The notes beneath the pieces are model-generated. The model had not been told where the DNA came from, did not search any database, and worked only from the letters and a program-made list of their open reading frames with translations. From NCBI GenBank assembly GCA_026770025.1, contig JAMXDE010000036.1, positions 434,001 to 498,000 on the forward strand: 64,000 nt of DNA. The letters run 5' to 3'. Position numbers and translations under genes: made by a program. The stretch comes from Craspedostauros australis (Eukaryota > Bacillariophyta > Bacillariophyceae > Mastogloiales > Achnanthaceae). This document shows, piece by piece, positions 32,701-41,719 of this stretch (position 1 is its first letter; every line of letters begins with the position of its first letter).

Positions 32701-35700
32701 CTGGTCAGAAGGTTCCCATTGCAGTTCTTGTGAAGCGGGGCGCTCTTGGAGTTCCTCGCCTTCACTTGCTGCAGGAGGATAGCTGAAGTCTCCCTCTGTC
32801 GACGACAGTGGTTGATTCACTCCCTCTGAAGTTGACATTGGAGGGGCGAAGTCATTATTATTAGTGAAGCCTGAGTCCGTTTGCATCATTGGTTTCTGCT
32901 TTGGAGCAGGCAGCGATGGTGCCTCTGCGCCTTGATTGTCAGCGGATGGAGAGGGGATGTGAGGCGAAGTTGGAACGTTTGGTTCGATCGCATCGTTTCG
33001 CTTCAATCGATTATGGTCTATGAGGTCGGAGTTGAGGGTTTCTTCCTGTTCCATGGCCTCTACATCGTCGTCATCAAATGGATACTGAAAGGTTGTATCC
33101 CCAAACATACGTGTCCATTCTTCTGATTGGTAGTTTGGCAAGTGTTTGGGATCAGTTGCTATAGTAGCAAACCAATCGTCGAACACCACATGGAATTGAG
33201 GTGTGATGGATCCTGTACGTGGTGAGAGCACCAAGGGCACTGTCGAAGCATGCTTTGTAGAGAGACCCACGTTGACGTATCGCTCTCCTCTTGGTTCCCA
33301 TCGAGGTATCTTGCGTCCATCTGCGAGTGCTTTGTTGAGCACATACACAGGGCTGCCCCATACATGTAGATTGTGGAGCTGTTTGAGTGGAAGTCGGACA
33401 CGAGAAAGAACATCGTATGGAGTTAGTCCTGTTGCTGGATTGGGCACACGATTGTAAATGTAAGCTGCGTGTACCACTGCCATAGGCCATAGCTGTGCAT
33501 CAAACATGTCAGGCCAATGAATACTTTGGTGCATCATCATTGTTCGGGCCATCGACACGATGGTGCGGATGCTTCGCTCTGCTATGCCGTTGTGATGGTG
33601 GGCTCCGACTCCGGCGAATCGATGGACTTGATGGAAGGCTTCGAGGTGTCGAGTGTACTCGGGTGAAGTAAAGGTGGTTGCGTTGTCTGATAGGTAAGAG
33701 CGCACGGGCACGCCGACATCGCGACACATTAGCTCAAATCGTTCCTTGGCTTCTAGAGTAGCGTGTGTAGTCAGTGCTGCTACTGGTTCCACGTGAATGT
33801 AGCTTGATGCGTGGTCAACGAAGATAGCTCCGCCCTTATACATATCAATTGGGTCTCCTTTTCCTCTTCCTGTAAAGAGGCGGCCTGGTGTTCGTCCGAC
33901 GAAGTGGTCTACTGACACTTGTTGGCCTGGGAACAAGTGGTCGGTCCGCAACACACCTTGTTTGTCACGCACGACATGTTGAGTTATACCTGGCGAAGGG
34001 CGCCGGTGCAACTTTCCAAACTGGCATGCGGCACAAAGAGGGAGGTCGATGACTTTGGCGGCTGCGGTGTGCATTTTTCGAGATGCTTCGGATCCAGTGA
34101 GAACACCTGAACGTAGAAGGAATTTCACTCTGTTGAAGGACAAGTGCCCGAGGCGGTAGTGCCAGCGCAGAAGCTCCTTTTGCGGTTGAGTGAGGTTGAC
34201 GTTGTGGTCTGACACGGTTGACACAATTGACGAGAGCGCTTTGGGTAGGTCGTGGATGTTGTCCGAGTTGTAACCAACCGAAGTTGGTAGTTTCGTTGAC
34301 TTCTTGTAGTTGGCGACGACAGCGCTGCGACCCTCGTGCCCGTCCAATCCGCTCAATTTGCATGAAGAATTATCAAAGACGATTGTTTCTCCAGGGTATT
34401 CTTCGAGGAGACTCGAAGTGCTGATGAGCTTCACTTTGGACAAGGGTACATAGAAGGCGGGCAATCGTAGTTTGCGTGGACTTCCACGCACATCGAGCAC
34501 ATGCCATTCTACCGTTCCCAACGCATTCACTTGGATTTTCTTGAGGAATCCACTCAGAAAGGTTGGTTTCGGTGGAAGGCTTGGGGTGGTGCAGAAGTCA
34601 TCGAGGTCGTTGGTGACAGAGATAGAAGCTCCACTGTCCCACACCAATTCGAATGGAGCGTTGGGAGAGAGACAGTTTTCTGCCTTCTGTGGAGATGCAA
34701 AAGCGTGACGATTAGTGAAGAAGGAGGCGAGGCCTTGCAGAGAAAGAAGTGCAGGAGCGTCAGTATCACAGGGTTGAGTCTGACTTTTGCCGCAAGCCAA
34801 GTCAATGCCAAGCTTTGGGTAAATGTTCCAGAGATTTCGTGAGAGGGTTGATGTGCGACTTCGTGTACGTGTGATTGGATTTTGCGAATTGTTTTGTTTC
34901 GCGCCATATTTGGAGTACTCCAACGGTGTTTTGGGCTTATTCCAATGGTGACGTTTTTGGTTGCGCTTGCGAGTTTTGGTCCGAGCAGGGCGATGTTTTG
35001 ATTGCGCGTTCCGTGGCGGACTAGTATTGAGAGCTCGCATTGGCACAGGATCAGTTGTCTTACTGTTCTCTGCCATCACGTCGTAGAGAGTGCGCTTCAC
35101 TGGTTCATTGAAGTAGATGGGTCGGCGGATGTTGTTCTTGGACTTGGTTCGAGTTATTGTTTGAGTGGCGTCGACAGCTCTGTTGGGGCTGTGTCTTCGT
35201 GGCACGTTTGAGTGAAGGAGGAGCAGCGTGATGGCAATTATCATCCAGGCGTTAGTAGCCGTGACGTACCACCCGTGCTCGACTCCGAGAGTGTAGACTT
35301 GGAGGCTCACGAAAGAAAGGATTGATCCGATCACACAGCTGAGGTAGTTGAAGGAGGTGAAGAGGTTCCACACAAACGACCACCATTCCTTTTCGTCTTG
35401 GCTAGCGGTGGCTGTTAAGCAGGTCCAAGCGGCCATGTCGACGACGAGGTGGTCAGGCTTGGCGTTGTTGTTGCCTTTACCTTTCGGTTTGAAGTTGTCT
35501 TGATGGCTCTCGGTGTTATGCGAAAGACGCCAACGACGACACTTCGCGCACCACATGAACGTCTTGTCGTAGACAAGCTTGCGCTGTGGTTCACCTGCTT
35601 TGGGTGGCGTGGATGCCCAACCTTGGTTCGGTTTTCGATTGCCGTTGTTGTTGTTGGGCTTCCTTGGTTGATTCTTCTTCTTCGCGTTGTTCCTTCCGAA

Positions 35701-36975
35701 ACCCTTGTGTTGCTCAAGGATGTTTGCCTTTGGATGCTTGGCTACGTTGTTGAAGTACGATTGCCTGGGGACGTTGCGGTCCTTGACGCGTCTAATGGCG
35801 TGCCAACGATCTCCACGTACTTCGTTGTCGTACGAAGCCTGCGCTTTGTTGCAGATTGCCATCCAAGTGAGGTCCTTGGCTGCGAGCTTTGGAAGAGCTT
35901 CTTGGTACGTGAATATGGGGAGACGCTTGAGGATAGTCTCAAGATCATCCTTCATCACATAAAGAGGACGTCGGTATTGTTCACCGGAGAGGAACTTGCC
36001 GCCTGCCTGGAGGAAGGCGTCGAGGATGTTACGGAGCAGATGGAGGTCGAAGCGACCAGCGTCATCGAGGCTCTTGCAGAGGGCGCGAAGCTTAACAGCC
36101 ATTTCACCGACATTCTCACCAGCGAACTGAGAGCAGTCGACTTGACGGATGTCCTTGGCGATCTTTTCTTGCTCGTCCAACGAGTTGGCGGTGATGCTAT
36201 TCATGAATTCGATGAAGAGGGTTAGGAAGTGATTGTGATACTTCCTTTCGATTCGGTTCATGAGCTGATCTTCGAGAACTGGGTCAAGGCTGTCGCGGAA
36301 GAACGCGGCGGCTGCCCAGTTGTTTTGGACGTCGTAGTTGTCCCACTTCTCGTGGTACGCTTCGAAATGCCTCATTGAGTCTTCAAGGGTGAAGGAGGCA
36401 GGTGAGTCGAGGACGCATACCATTGTTGGGGTTGCAGCGTCGTCGGCAATGTATGCCATGGTTAAAAGTCCCGTCTTGCTCATGTGGTTGTGTACCAGCC
36501 GAATGAATTGCTGGATGTTTCCACCTTTCTTGAACTTGTCGGTCAATCCAGTTTCGCGCTTGGCTTGGTTCGCAGAGTCGGCTCCGTTGTGGAGGATTCT
36601 CTGCTGCTGGGCGTGGGTCCATCTAGTTTGGGACCCTTCCTTGAGGCCAGTCCAATCCACATTTGGTTCGCCTGCTGTCCAGGGTACCCAGTTGCGACCT
36701 TGCTGGCTCATTCCACCCATGATGGGGACGATTGGCTTGGTGGTGAGGTCTTCGTCGTCGTCATCGCTGTCGTCGTCCGGACGCTTCCTTCCTTTTGGCT
36801 TGGGGTCCGTGATGGCGTCAGCTGCGGCTTGGGAGACGGCTGCTGCCATGTTTGCTGCTTCAGCGTTGGCTTCGGCTGTCAACGTTGCCTCTTGGAGGCG
36901 AAGGTTTTCAGTCCGAATTGTCTCGAGCTGTGCTTGCAGCTCTTCCAACGTTGGGTTGGGTTCCCCTTTCGCCAT
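29788..36975 (-). CDS. gag-pol: Element B Gag-Pol polyprotein, 2395 aa
   Basis: A single ATG-started frame with no shift between gag and pol. Approximate residues in order: coiled coil 8-60; acidic DDDSDDDDED; capsid-like helices 130-420; CX2CX6HX4H zinc motif 476-491 (CAKCRRWRLSHNTESH); two hydrophobic segments 543-564 and 569-588; basic tail to 690; aspartic protease with DSGAS about 779; HHCC pre-integrase motif 936-985 (HYRLGH, CAAC); integrase D1024, D1097, E1131; a long acidic linker 1290-1880; reverse transcriptase from 1910 with DFTNAF about 1985 and YIDD about 2067; RNase H with FVDSDF about 2234, EAEYAA about 2280, EDNEA about 2326. Nothing essential is missing. The family is copia, order protease-integrase-RT-RNase H. 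How Gag excess is achieved without a frameshift is unknown. Confidence 0.96.
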   Translation of the reverse strand: MAKGEPNPTLEELQAQLETIRTENLRLQEATLTAEANAEAANMAAAVSQAAADAITDPKPKGRKRPDDDSDDDDEDLTTKPIVPIMGGMSQQGRNWVPWTAGEPNVDWTGLKEGSQTRWTHAQQQRILHNGADSANQAKRETGLTDKFKKGGNIQQFIRLVHNHMSKTGLLTMAYIADDAATPTMVCVLDSPASFTLEDSMRHFEAYHEKWDNYDVQNNWAAAAFFRDSLDPVLEDQLMNRIERKYHNHFLTLFIEFMNSITANSLDEQEKIAKDIRQVDCSQFAGENVGEMAVKLRALCKSLDDAGRFDLHLLRNILDAFLQAGGKFLSGEQYRRPLYVMKDDLETILKRLPIFTYQEALPKLAAKDLTWMAICNKAQASYDNEVRGDRWHAIRRVKDRNVPRQSYFNNVAKHPKANILEQHKGFGRNNAKKKNQPRKPNNNNGNRKPNQGWASTPPKAGEPQRKLVYDKTFMWCAKCRRWRLSHNTESHQDNFKPKGKGNNNAKPDHLVVDMAAWTCLTATASQDEKEWWSFVWNLFTSFNYLSCVIGSILSFVSLQVYTLGVEHGWYVTATNAWMIIAITLLLLHSNVPRRHSPNRAVDATQTITRTKSKNNIRRPIYFNEPVKRTLYDVMAENSKTTDPVPMRALNTSPPRNAQSKHRPARTKTRKRNQKRHHWNKPKTPLEYSKYGAKQNNSQNPITRTRSRTSTLSRNLWNIYPKLGIDLACGKSQTQPCDTDAPALLSLQGLASFFTNRHAFASPQKAENCLSPNAPFELVWDSGASISVTNDLDDFCTTPSLPPKPTFLSGFLKKIQVNALGTVEWHVLDVRGSPRKLRLPAFYVPLSKVKLISTSSLLEEYPGETIVFDNSSCKLSGLDGHEGRSAVVANYKKSTKLPTSVGYNSDNIHDLPKALSSIVSTVSDHNVNLTQPQKELLRWHYRLGHLSFNRVKFLLRSGVLTGSEASRKMHTAAAKVIDLPLCAACQFGKLHRRPSPGITQHVVRDKQGVLRTDHLFPGQQVSVDHFVGRTPGRLFTGRGKGDPIDMYKGGAIFVDHASSYIHVEPVAALTTHATLEAKERFELMCRDVGVPVRSYLSDNATTFTSPEYTRHLEAFHQVHRFAGVGAHHHNGIAERSIRTIVSMARTMMMHQSIHWPDMFDAQLWPMAVVHAAYIYNRVPNPATGLTPYDVLSRVRLPLKQLHNLHVWGSPVYVLNKALADGRKIPRWEPRGERYVNVGLSTKHASTVPLVLSPRTGSITPQFHVVFDDWFATIATDPKHLPNYQSEEWTRMFGDTTFQYPFDDDDVEAMEQEETLNSDLIDHNRLKRNDAIEPNVPTSPHIPSPSADNQGAEAPSLPAPKQKPMMQTDSGFTNNNDFAPPMSTSEGVNQPLSSTEGDFSYPPAASEGEELQERPASQELQWEPSDQLPDPLKKDQSVQPPLQPVSSMPTSNVPETTTSSPIPPASTITPKRERSTRIRKEPQRFTYGRLGGKAAWLEDDDSDEYLLCVATAAEEEIESDDATSDIHPDSYPIHVFSRAVIDCLNTIEFLQRNGSDPLSIYLHDFKVNSLYLLRQLRQRYRTLNPQASVNDLPRMEPEEFQANMVDWWQPEPADMTEDAPFNVTDLYEDFFLDMELHIMEDRECEFLFEEQQNEVTVYAVRKFLGIMSKYMLTGIMTPHFDALDFAASSLRDPAESDDLETLMNEGHTPPECGLGATMFKAKFLSIWNAIGQSHNYRLAFESLRQHTSTIRPGPWQQPSKFEVQQFNLGVQEGGTEPIHHVPNTRETDFQAILQSTLTVDPSYILDTNNCIPQKDWANIEQHAYSVNIIEPQPDATNFPAYVDWQLMSYFATGADLDISERTAAYKASTSDPDTLSFDEAIRDNNRDAWMQAANKEIQDLTEKGTWEEVDKNTVPYGERIYPGTWVFRRKRLPDGTIKKYKGRWCCRGDLILEDASTYAPVVAWSSVRIFLITSIVLGWVTTSIDFTNAFVQAEIHKPVFLHLPRGFKSSKGSNTCLVLRKSLYGLTIAPRLWYEHLIRALLAEGFTACDQEQCLFIREGIMIVLYIDDAGIASKTKKFADDFIRSMRNRGFELTQEGSFNEFLGIEVNRDPQADYIHLRQPGLIQKVLAATGMMECGGADTPAAQTALGRNEHEPPMDENWNYRSVVGMLLYLTTNTRPDLAFAVSQVARFGSDPRRSHAKAIKRIMRYLKATQDKGTIIRPTGQLDLTCFVDSDFAGLYRQEPDQDRTAVKSRTGYLIKLGGCPLIWKSKLQTEIALSTMEAEYAALSLAMRTLIPIQQLIRQVIDNAGTDMPLHTNLQCTVFEDNEACISLATNHQPTARTKHFLTKWHFFWYWVKAGFICVQHIPTGEQLADVFTKGSIVQTFRYLRFQIMGW

Positions 36976-37453
36976 GATGGGCGGTGTCGGGTCCTTGAGG
37001 GGTCTTCTGACTTCGAAGGGATCGATCTGTTCTGCGTTCTACTGCTCTTGCTTCGACTTCACTTCGTTTTGAAGTTGTGCACTGAAGTACGATGCTGGCT
37101 TTAGAGAAGGCAGGCGCCTGGTCTGCAGGCGCGGTTGAGCTTGCTTGAGCAGAGGCTACTGCGGTCCGATGTTATGATCGGGTATCGTCAGTTTGGACTT
37201 TATAGTCCTCTCGAGATGCTCGGTTTTCGAGCTGTGGAGCTTAGTGTCCACTTTGGACCTGAGGGTCCGCTTGGTATTGCTCGGTTTGCGAGCCGTGGAG
37301 CTTGGTGTCCACTTTGGACCGGAGGGTCCTTGCAGTTTGCTCGGTTTGCGAGCGTAGCCTTGGGGCTTGGTCTCAAAGAGACCTTGCGAGCGGTTAGCAG
37401 AGGAAGGTGCTCAGAAGAGTTGGTGAACGTTGGTGAAACCACTCGCAGCTACC
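36976..37453 (-). other. Element B leader: primer-binding site and hairpin repeats
   Basis: The PBS at 37437-37453 equals that of element A. In the leader, 37195-37385 has two to three imperfect repeats of about 65-70 bp, each with GCTCGGTTT(G/T)CGAGC and GGACC(tga/gga)GGGTCC inverted repeats. They would fold as small hairpins in RNA and could be packaging or translation-control structures (inference). Confidence 0.7.
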
Positions 37454-38206
37454 AGTTGGATTTTCGTGTGCTGTTGTGACACGATCCGGAAGGGATGGCC
37501 TAGCTGACTGCCAGATTCTAGGAATCTGATGGTGAAGTCAACGTGTGGCGACCGTCTTGAGATTAGTAGTATGTGACAATGGAGTAGATTAGTGTTGTAG
37601 TGCTGATCTTGAGTTGTGCTATTAGTTATTTGAATAGTCTGCATTGTGAGTTGATCAGTTTGAGATGTAGGATGAAGAAACGATAGTCGGTCTGAATGGT
37701 GTGGCTCTGCACTGACCTTCAGAGGTTCAGTGCTGAAGGCGGACGGGTCCTCTCTTTCTCTCTTTCTCCAGTATCTCATCGTAGTCGTTCTACGTTCGAG
37801 TACTAAGCCTTGACACCTTGATTGAGGTTTGGGGTCGAGAACACAGGTTGTCAGGCCGCAGGAATTGATGTAAGATTCCCTGCGTGTGTTGAAGCAGGGA
37901 GGATCTCTTGGCTGTTGTCATGCAAGGTTGTCAGGTTGTTTAGCTGACAACGGAATTCAGGTTGGCTGCATTACAATAGTTCAGGAGAGCACATAGTTCC
38001 CAGGGTATCTTGATCCCACTGACTTCGGATAGTGTTTGAGTCAGTGGTGATTCATGAATGAGTGTGGGAGAAGGAGGGAAAAGAGCGATTGTTCCGTATT
38101 TGTTGGTGGGAGTTTTCGCGCCAAAATTTCGCGCCAAAATAATTTCAAGGTGCGACAAGGAACACACTGAGTGAAAAGTAGTCCGTTCTTTAGATGAACT
38201 TCAACT
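37454..38206 (-). repeat. 5' LTR of element B with promoter signals
   Basis: A 753-bp LTR. In minus-strand order from 38206 it has: two tandem E2F-like sites (plus strand TTTTCGCGCCAAAA at 38113-38126 and TTTCGCGCCAAAAT at 38127-38140), a TATA-like GGGAACTATGTGC (37987-38000), then downstream the hairpin block TGCACTGA...TTCAGTGC (37708-37733) and GATGAAGAAACGAT (37671-37684). Confidence 0.93.
38113..38140 (-). promoter_or_regulatory. Tandem E2F-like sites in element B U3
   Basis: Two abutting copies of TTTTGGCGCGAAA (minus sense) lie about 115 bp upstream of the TATA-like box. The E2F consensus is TTTSSCGC. Counterparts are at 29615-29640 (other LTR), 18054-18081 (two, solo LTR) and 13896-13908 (one, element A). 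Binding by E2F is inference. Confidence 0.55.
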
Positions 38207-38244
38207 ATGAGGAAATTCACTTGGCTGGTTCGTGGATTTCCTCG

Positions 38245-40237
38245 AATCACATCAAATGGATATCGAAACCGGCGGTTTGCAAGGATTTTCTCACCGATTC
38301 GTGTCAGCAAACAGTGCGCGAATCCAACTCGGCAGCTCAAAAATGACCAACACTGCGAAGGAGAAGCCACCACCAACTACCTGCAAACATGAAATAGTAC
38401 GGATTTGCCGTAACCCTTGTATTTATTCTTGTGTTCACGAATCACGGTTTCTGGCGTGAGGTGACAAACATCGGCACAGCGATGAATGTGTGACTTGGTG
38501 TGCTAGCAACACATCCCAGAACGACTGCGCATTCGAGGTGCAAAAGCTCAATGATTGCCGGAGCTTTGTGCGTCTTGTCTCTTCCCCGCTTTGTCCAGCG
38601 TTCGACGTTGTCGCCACGATCGTTACTTCAAGGAGTGCGAGCACTGATTGGTAGAGAGCTGACACCATGTCCCACCATGACGGAGTGTTGAAGACGGGGG
38701 AAATGAGAACGGTGGACACGGATTTGTTGATTCAATTTCTTCCTGTGATGGGTGTCTGGCCTGTGTTGCACTGCTCTGCACTGCTCTGCATAGACGTGTG
38801 TGTATGTGTGAGTGCGTGCTATTGGTATGATGGTCGTTGAAGCACGATCACGGTGACAGCCGCAACCACAGCCGCAACCACAGCCGCAACCACAGCCGCA
38901 ACCGCACCGCAACTGATGAACCACATCAAGACCGCAACAAGTTGTAGGCAAGGCGCATTGAAGCTCCGCAGCTGGGAAACGAGCTGCCGATGCTATCACA
39001 AATTCTGATCTAGCCAGAAATTCAGCCTCCACGAGATCAACGAATTCAGCATGACCTCTCGCTTCCTCTTCGCAAGCATCACCATCGCCGCTGTCATGAC
39101 GGGCAACATGGTGGCTGGTGCCAATTGCGGCAATCCATGGCGCGAACCCTGCCTCTCTGATTCAGATCCTCGCTACAAGGATGATGCCAAGTACGACATT
39201 AACGATCAGTCAGGAATCTTGGTACGTCTTCGCAACGCAACGAGGGGAGCATGATTATGCTCGCACCTCTGCCAATACTGCCCACCCCCTTCGTCCTCGC
39301 CTCGCCTCGCCTCACCTTTCTTCCTATTGTCCGGTACGTGGCCAATTTGCTGTTTGGCATTATCCCCTCGCAAACCAATCGCATACTTCTGCTTCTTTCT
39401 CTCTTTCTCGCTGTCTCTCAAGCCCGCCTTTGCTGGATTCTACGTCTGTGATTCGTACGCTTACGGACCAGACTCCCAGCCTATCGTGGTGGATGAATTC
39501 CCCATCCCTGGACTAGGAACCATCTTGACGGCTGGGTTCCCATCAAGGCTGTACATCAACTACACGCACTCAGGGACAAGATCACTTGTTCATCGATACA
39601 GCATCAATGCCCCAGCACCAGAGGTCGGCACGATTGGGCTGGCGACGGCCTTGGACGTCTACGGAACGTCAACCTTTGAGCTGGATGGGAGAATCGTCAC
39701 CTTGCCCATCCAAGAAACCAAGGATGTCCTTCGCCGCCAGGAGGGGGGTGAAGAAAACACGATCACATACATGGTTGGAAATGACACAACTGTAACCAAG
39801 GGAGACGTGGCGGGTCGGAGCTACTTGGCCACCGTGACCACAATCACATGCCTCGATGCAGCCTGCAATTCTCAAAGAGAGATTACTTCTGTTTACAACC
39901 ACTCCGAGTTGTACTATTTCTTTAGCTGCCACAGCCAGCGCATCACAGAGGACGAGTTCATTGCGGGCATCAGGAGCGACTACAACGAGTTCGCTGTCCC
40001 TGAAGCATTACGCGTCGAGGTGCCCATGACCAACACTTCGCTCACTGGCGTTTACCCATCAGAGGAGCAATGGTGTGAGGCAAGTACATCTATTCTGTAT
40101 TCTACAGATGCCAAGGTTTTTTCATAGTGCAATTGGCATCGGCGATCCTTTTTGTCCTCACAAATCTGCCGCTGCTCCCCCTCTCACATTCTCGATCTTC
40201 TTTCATTTGCTATCTCTCCCTTCCCTCCATGCATTCC

Positions 40238-40279
<42 letters not shown>

Positions 40280-41668
40280 GGGCAACACAGTTCGACCCCA
40301 ACTGTGCCACAAACCCATACCAAGAGCCAACCACACCCGTCAAGTCAGGAGTCATCGCTGGATTCACCATCGGCAGCGTCCTCTTCTTCCTCATCGTGGT
40401 CGCCATCGCAGTCTACATCTACAACAAACAACAGGCAAAGAGATACCGCACCGCATTCGCCGCACGTGTTGCACAGACCATGAGCATCCGCGTACCAGCC
40501 AGACGCATGGATGCCGTTGCATTGGCCCGCGAGTTCCAGAAGATCGACGCCCAATCCACGGCCGACAAGAGTGGTCGACGTGCAAGCTCCGTTGGTAACA
40601 TCACGAAGGAGGGAATGTGGGAGTTCTTGAGCTCTGGAAAGGCCGTTGAAATGAACCGTCATGACTTCGAAGCTTTGTGGGCAGTGATGGATGCCGATGG
40701 CAGTGGATATGTTGACTTCCTTGAGTTCTGTGCTTTCATGGGTCAGGTGAGTGTGTTTCCTGTTCTGTGGGCGGCTCAGTGTGCTTCATGTGGTATGCGT
40801 GGGTGGTTTGCGTAGATAGTATGCGCAGCTAGTATGATGATGCGCGCGTATGGTGTATCTGTGTTGCCAACCATTCAGCCGTTCAGCCATCCGTCCATTC
40901 ATTCATTCCCCACGCTATCGTACTCGCATCTGACATGATGTCTTTGTTCTGAAACCATCCATCCCTTTCCGCCACGATCTTTGGTTGCTTCTTCGACTGT
41001 GCAGTGTCATGAGGAATATGACAATGCTCGTGACAATCGCACGTTGATGGCGGAGCGCTTGTCCCGTCGCTTCTCCATGCGCCTGTCGCAGATCGAGGAA
41101 GACGCCGCAGGCCAAGCTGCCGATGCTGCAGCGACAGCCGATCCTGAGAATCCTGGAGGAAAAGAGAAGGAGGAAGATGATGTGTCAAGTAGTACTTAAT
41201 CGTCAGCCGAGGAGCGCGCCATCGTGGGTCAACTAGAGATGCCACTGCTCGCCACTCTGGCAAAGATCAAATTTGGAGTCGGTGGAGAGGCCACCGGCTG
41301 GTTGCAAGGAGTGATAGCGAGATGCCATATGATGGCTGCAAGTTGGACACAAGTGCATGCGCAGCTAAATGTGTGCACATTCCGCAATGTGAAGTTCTTG
41401 GAATATATTAATGGAATAGACTAGTCAAGTCGAGGCATTGAATCTGCACCATTATACTATACTACAACTATGCAACACCATGTCTTCGATGTCACGTGAT
41501 GTGAAGCCATTTGAAGTGCTGCCTTGGTGATGTGGGCCAGTGAAGAAACCTCCCACAAATACCCAAGGCACCACAAGATCGCGCTTGTTGATATCCGAAC
41601 CCGAAGTTGGTCGAAGTAGTCAATATTGGATCTTCGGGAACATAGTAAATACGAACATGAGGGATGAA
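38245..41668. repeat. Segmental duplication, copy 2
   Basis: Direct repeat of 13982-17330. It starts 34 bp beyond the target duplication of element B. It includes the upstream region, the EF-hand gene and its 3' flank. Confidence 0.93.
39051..41199 (+). CDS. Secreted/type I membrane protein with cytoplasmic EF-hand, copy 2
   Basis: Exons 39051-39221, 39423-40079, 40291-40746 and 41005-41199 give 492 residues with the same phase 0 introns as copy 1, including the GC-AG second intron. Signal peptide, transmembrane helix and EF-hand loop (DADGSGYVDFLE) are conserved. The ectodomain differs at about 25 residues, clustered in places such as IVVDEFPIPG versus LVVEATSVPG and GDVAGRSYLATV versus GALAGQSHFTLV. 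The cytoplasmic exon differs by one residue and several silent changes. Exon 2 has one extra Gly codon. Both copies look intact. Function unknown; the contrast between exons suggests the outside is under changing selection. Confidence 0.85.
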
Positions 41669-41719
41669 GATATTCTAGCTAGTTAGCAGTATACGTCAGC
41701 ACCAATCCACAATACTCCA

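Larger units (their letters stand above)
28955..38206 (-). mobile_element. Ty1/copia retrotransposon B, complete and apparently intact
   Basis: 9252 bp with 753-bp LTRs at 28955-29707 and 37454-38206, flanked by ATGAG at 28950-28954 and 38207-38211. No difference between the LTRs was seen by eye, which implies recent insertion. Transcription runs leftwards: LTR, primer-binding site (37437-37453), leader, one uninterrupted gag-pol frame (36975-29788), purine tract (minus sense GAGAGGGAG beside 29708), LTR. All copia enzyme motifs are present, so it may be active. Confidence 0.96.

Noticed and set aside
35449..36225. 258-codon plus-strand frame
   Set aside because: Antisense of element B gag; no domain, and the opposite strand is clearly coding.
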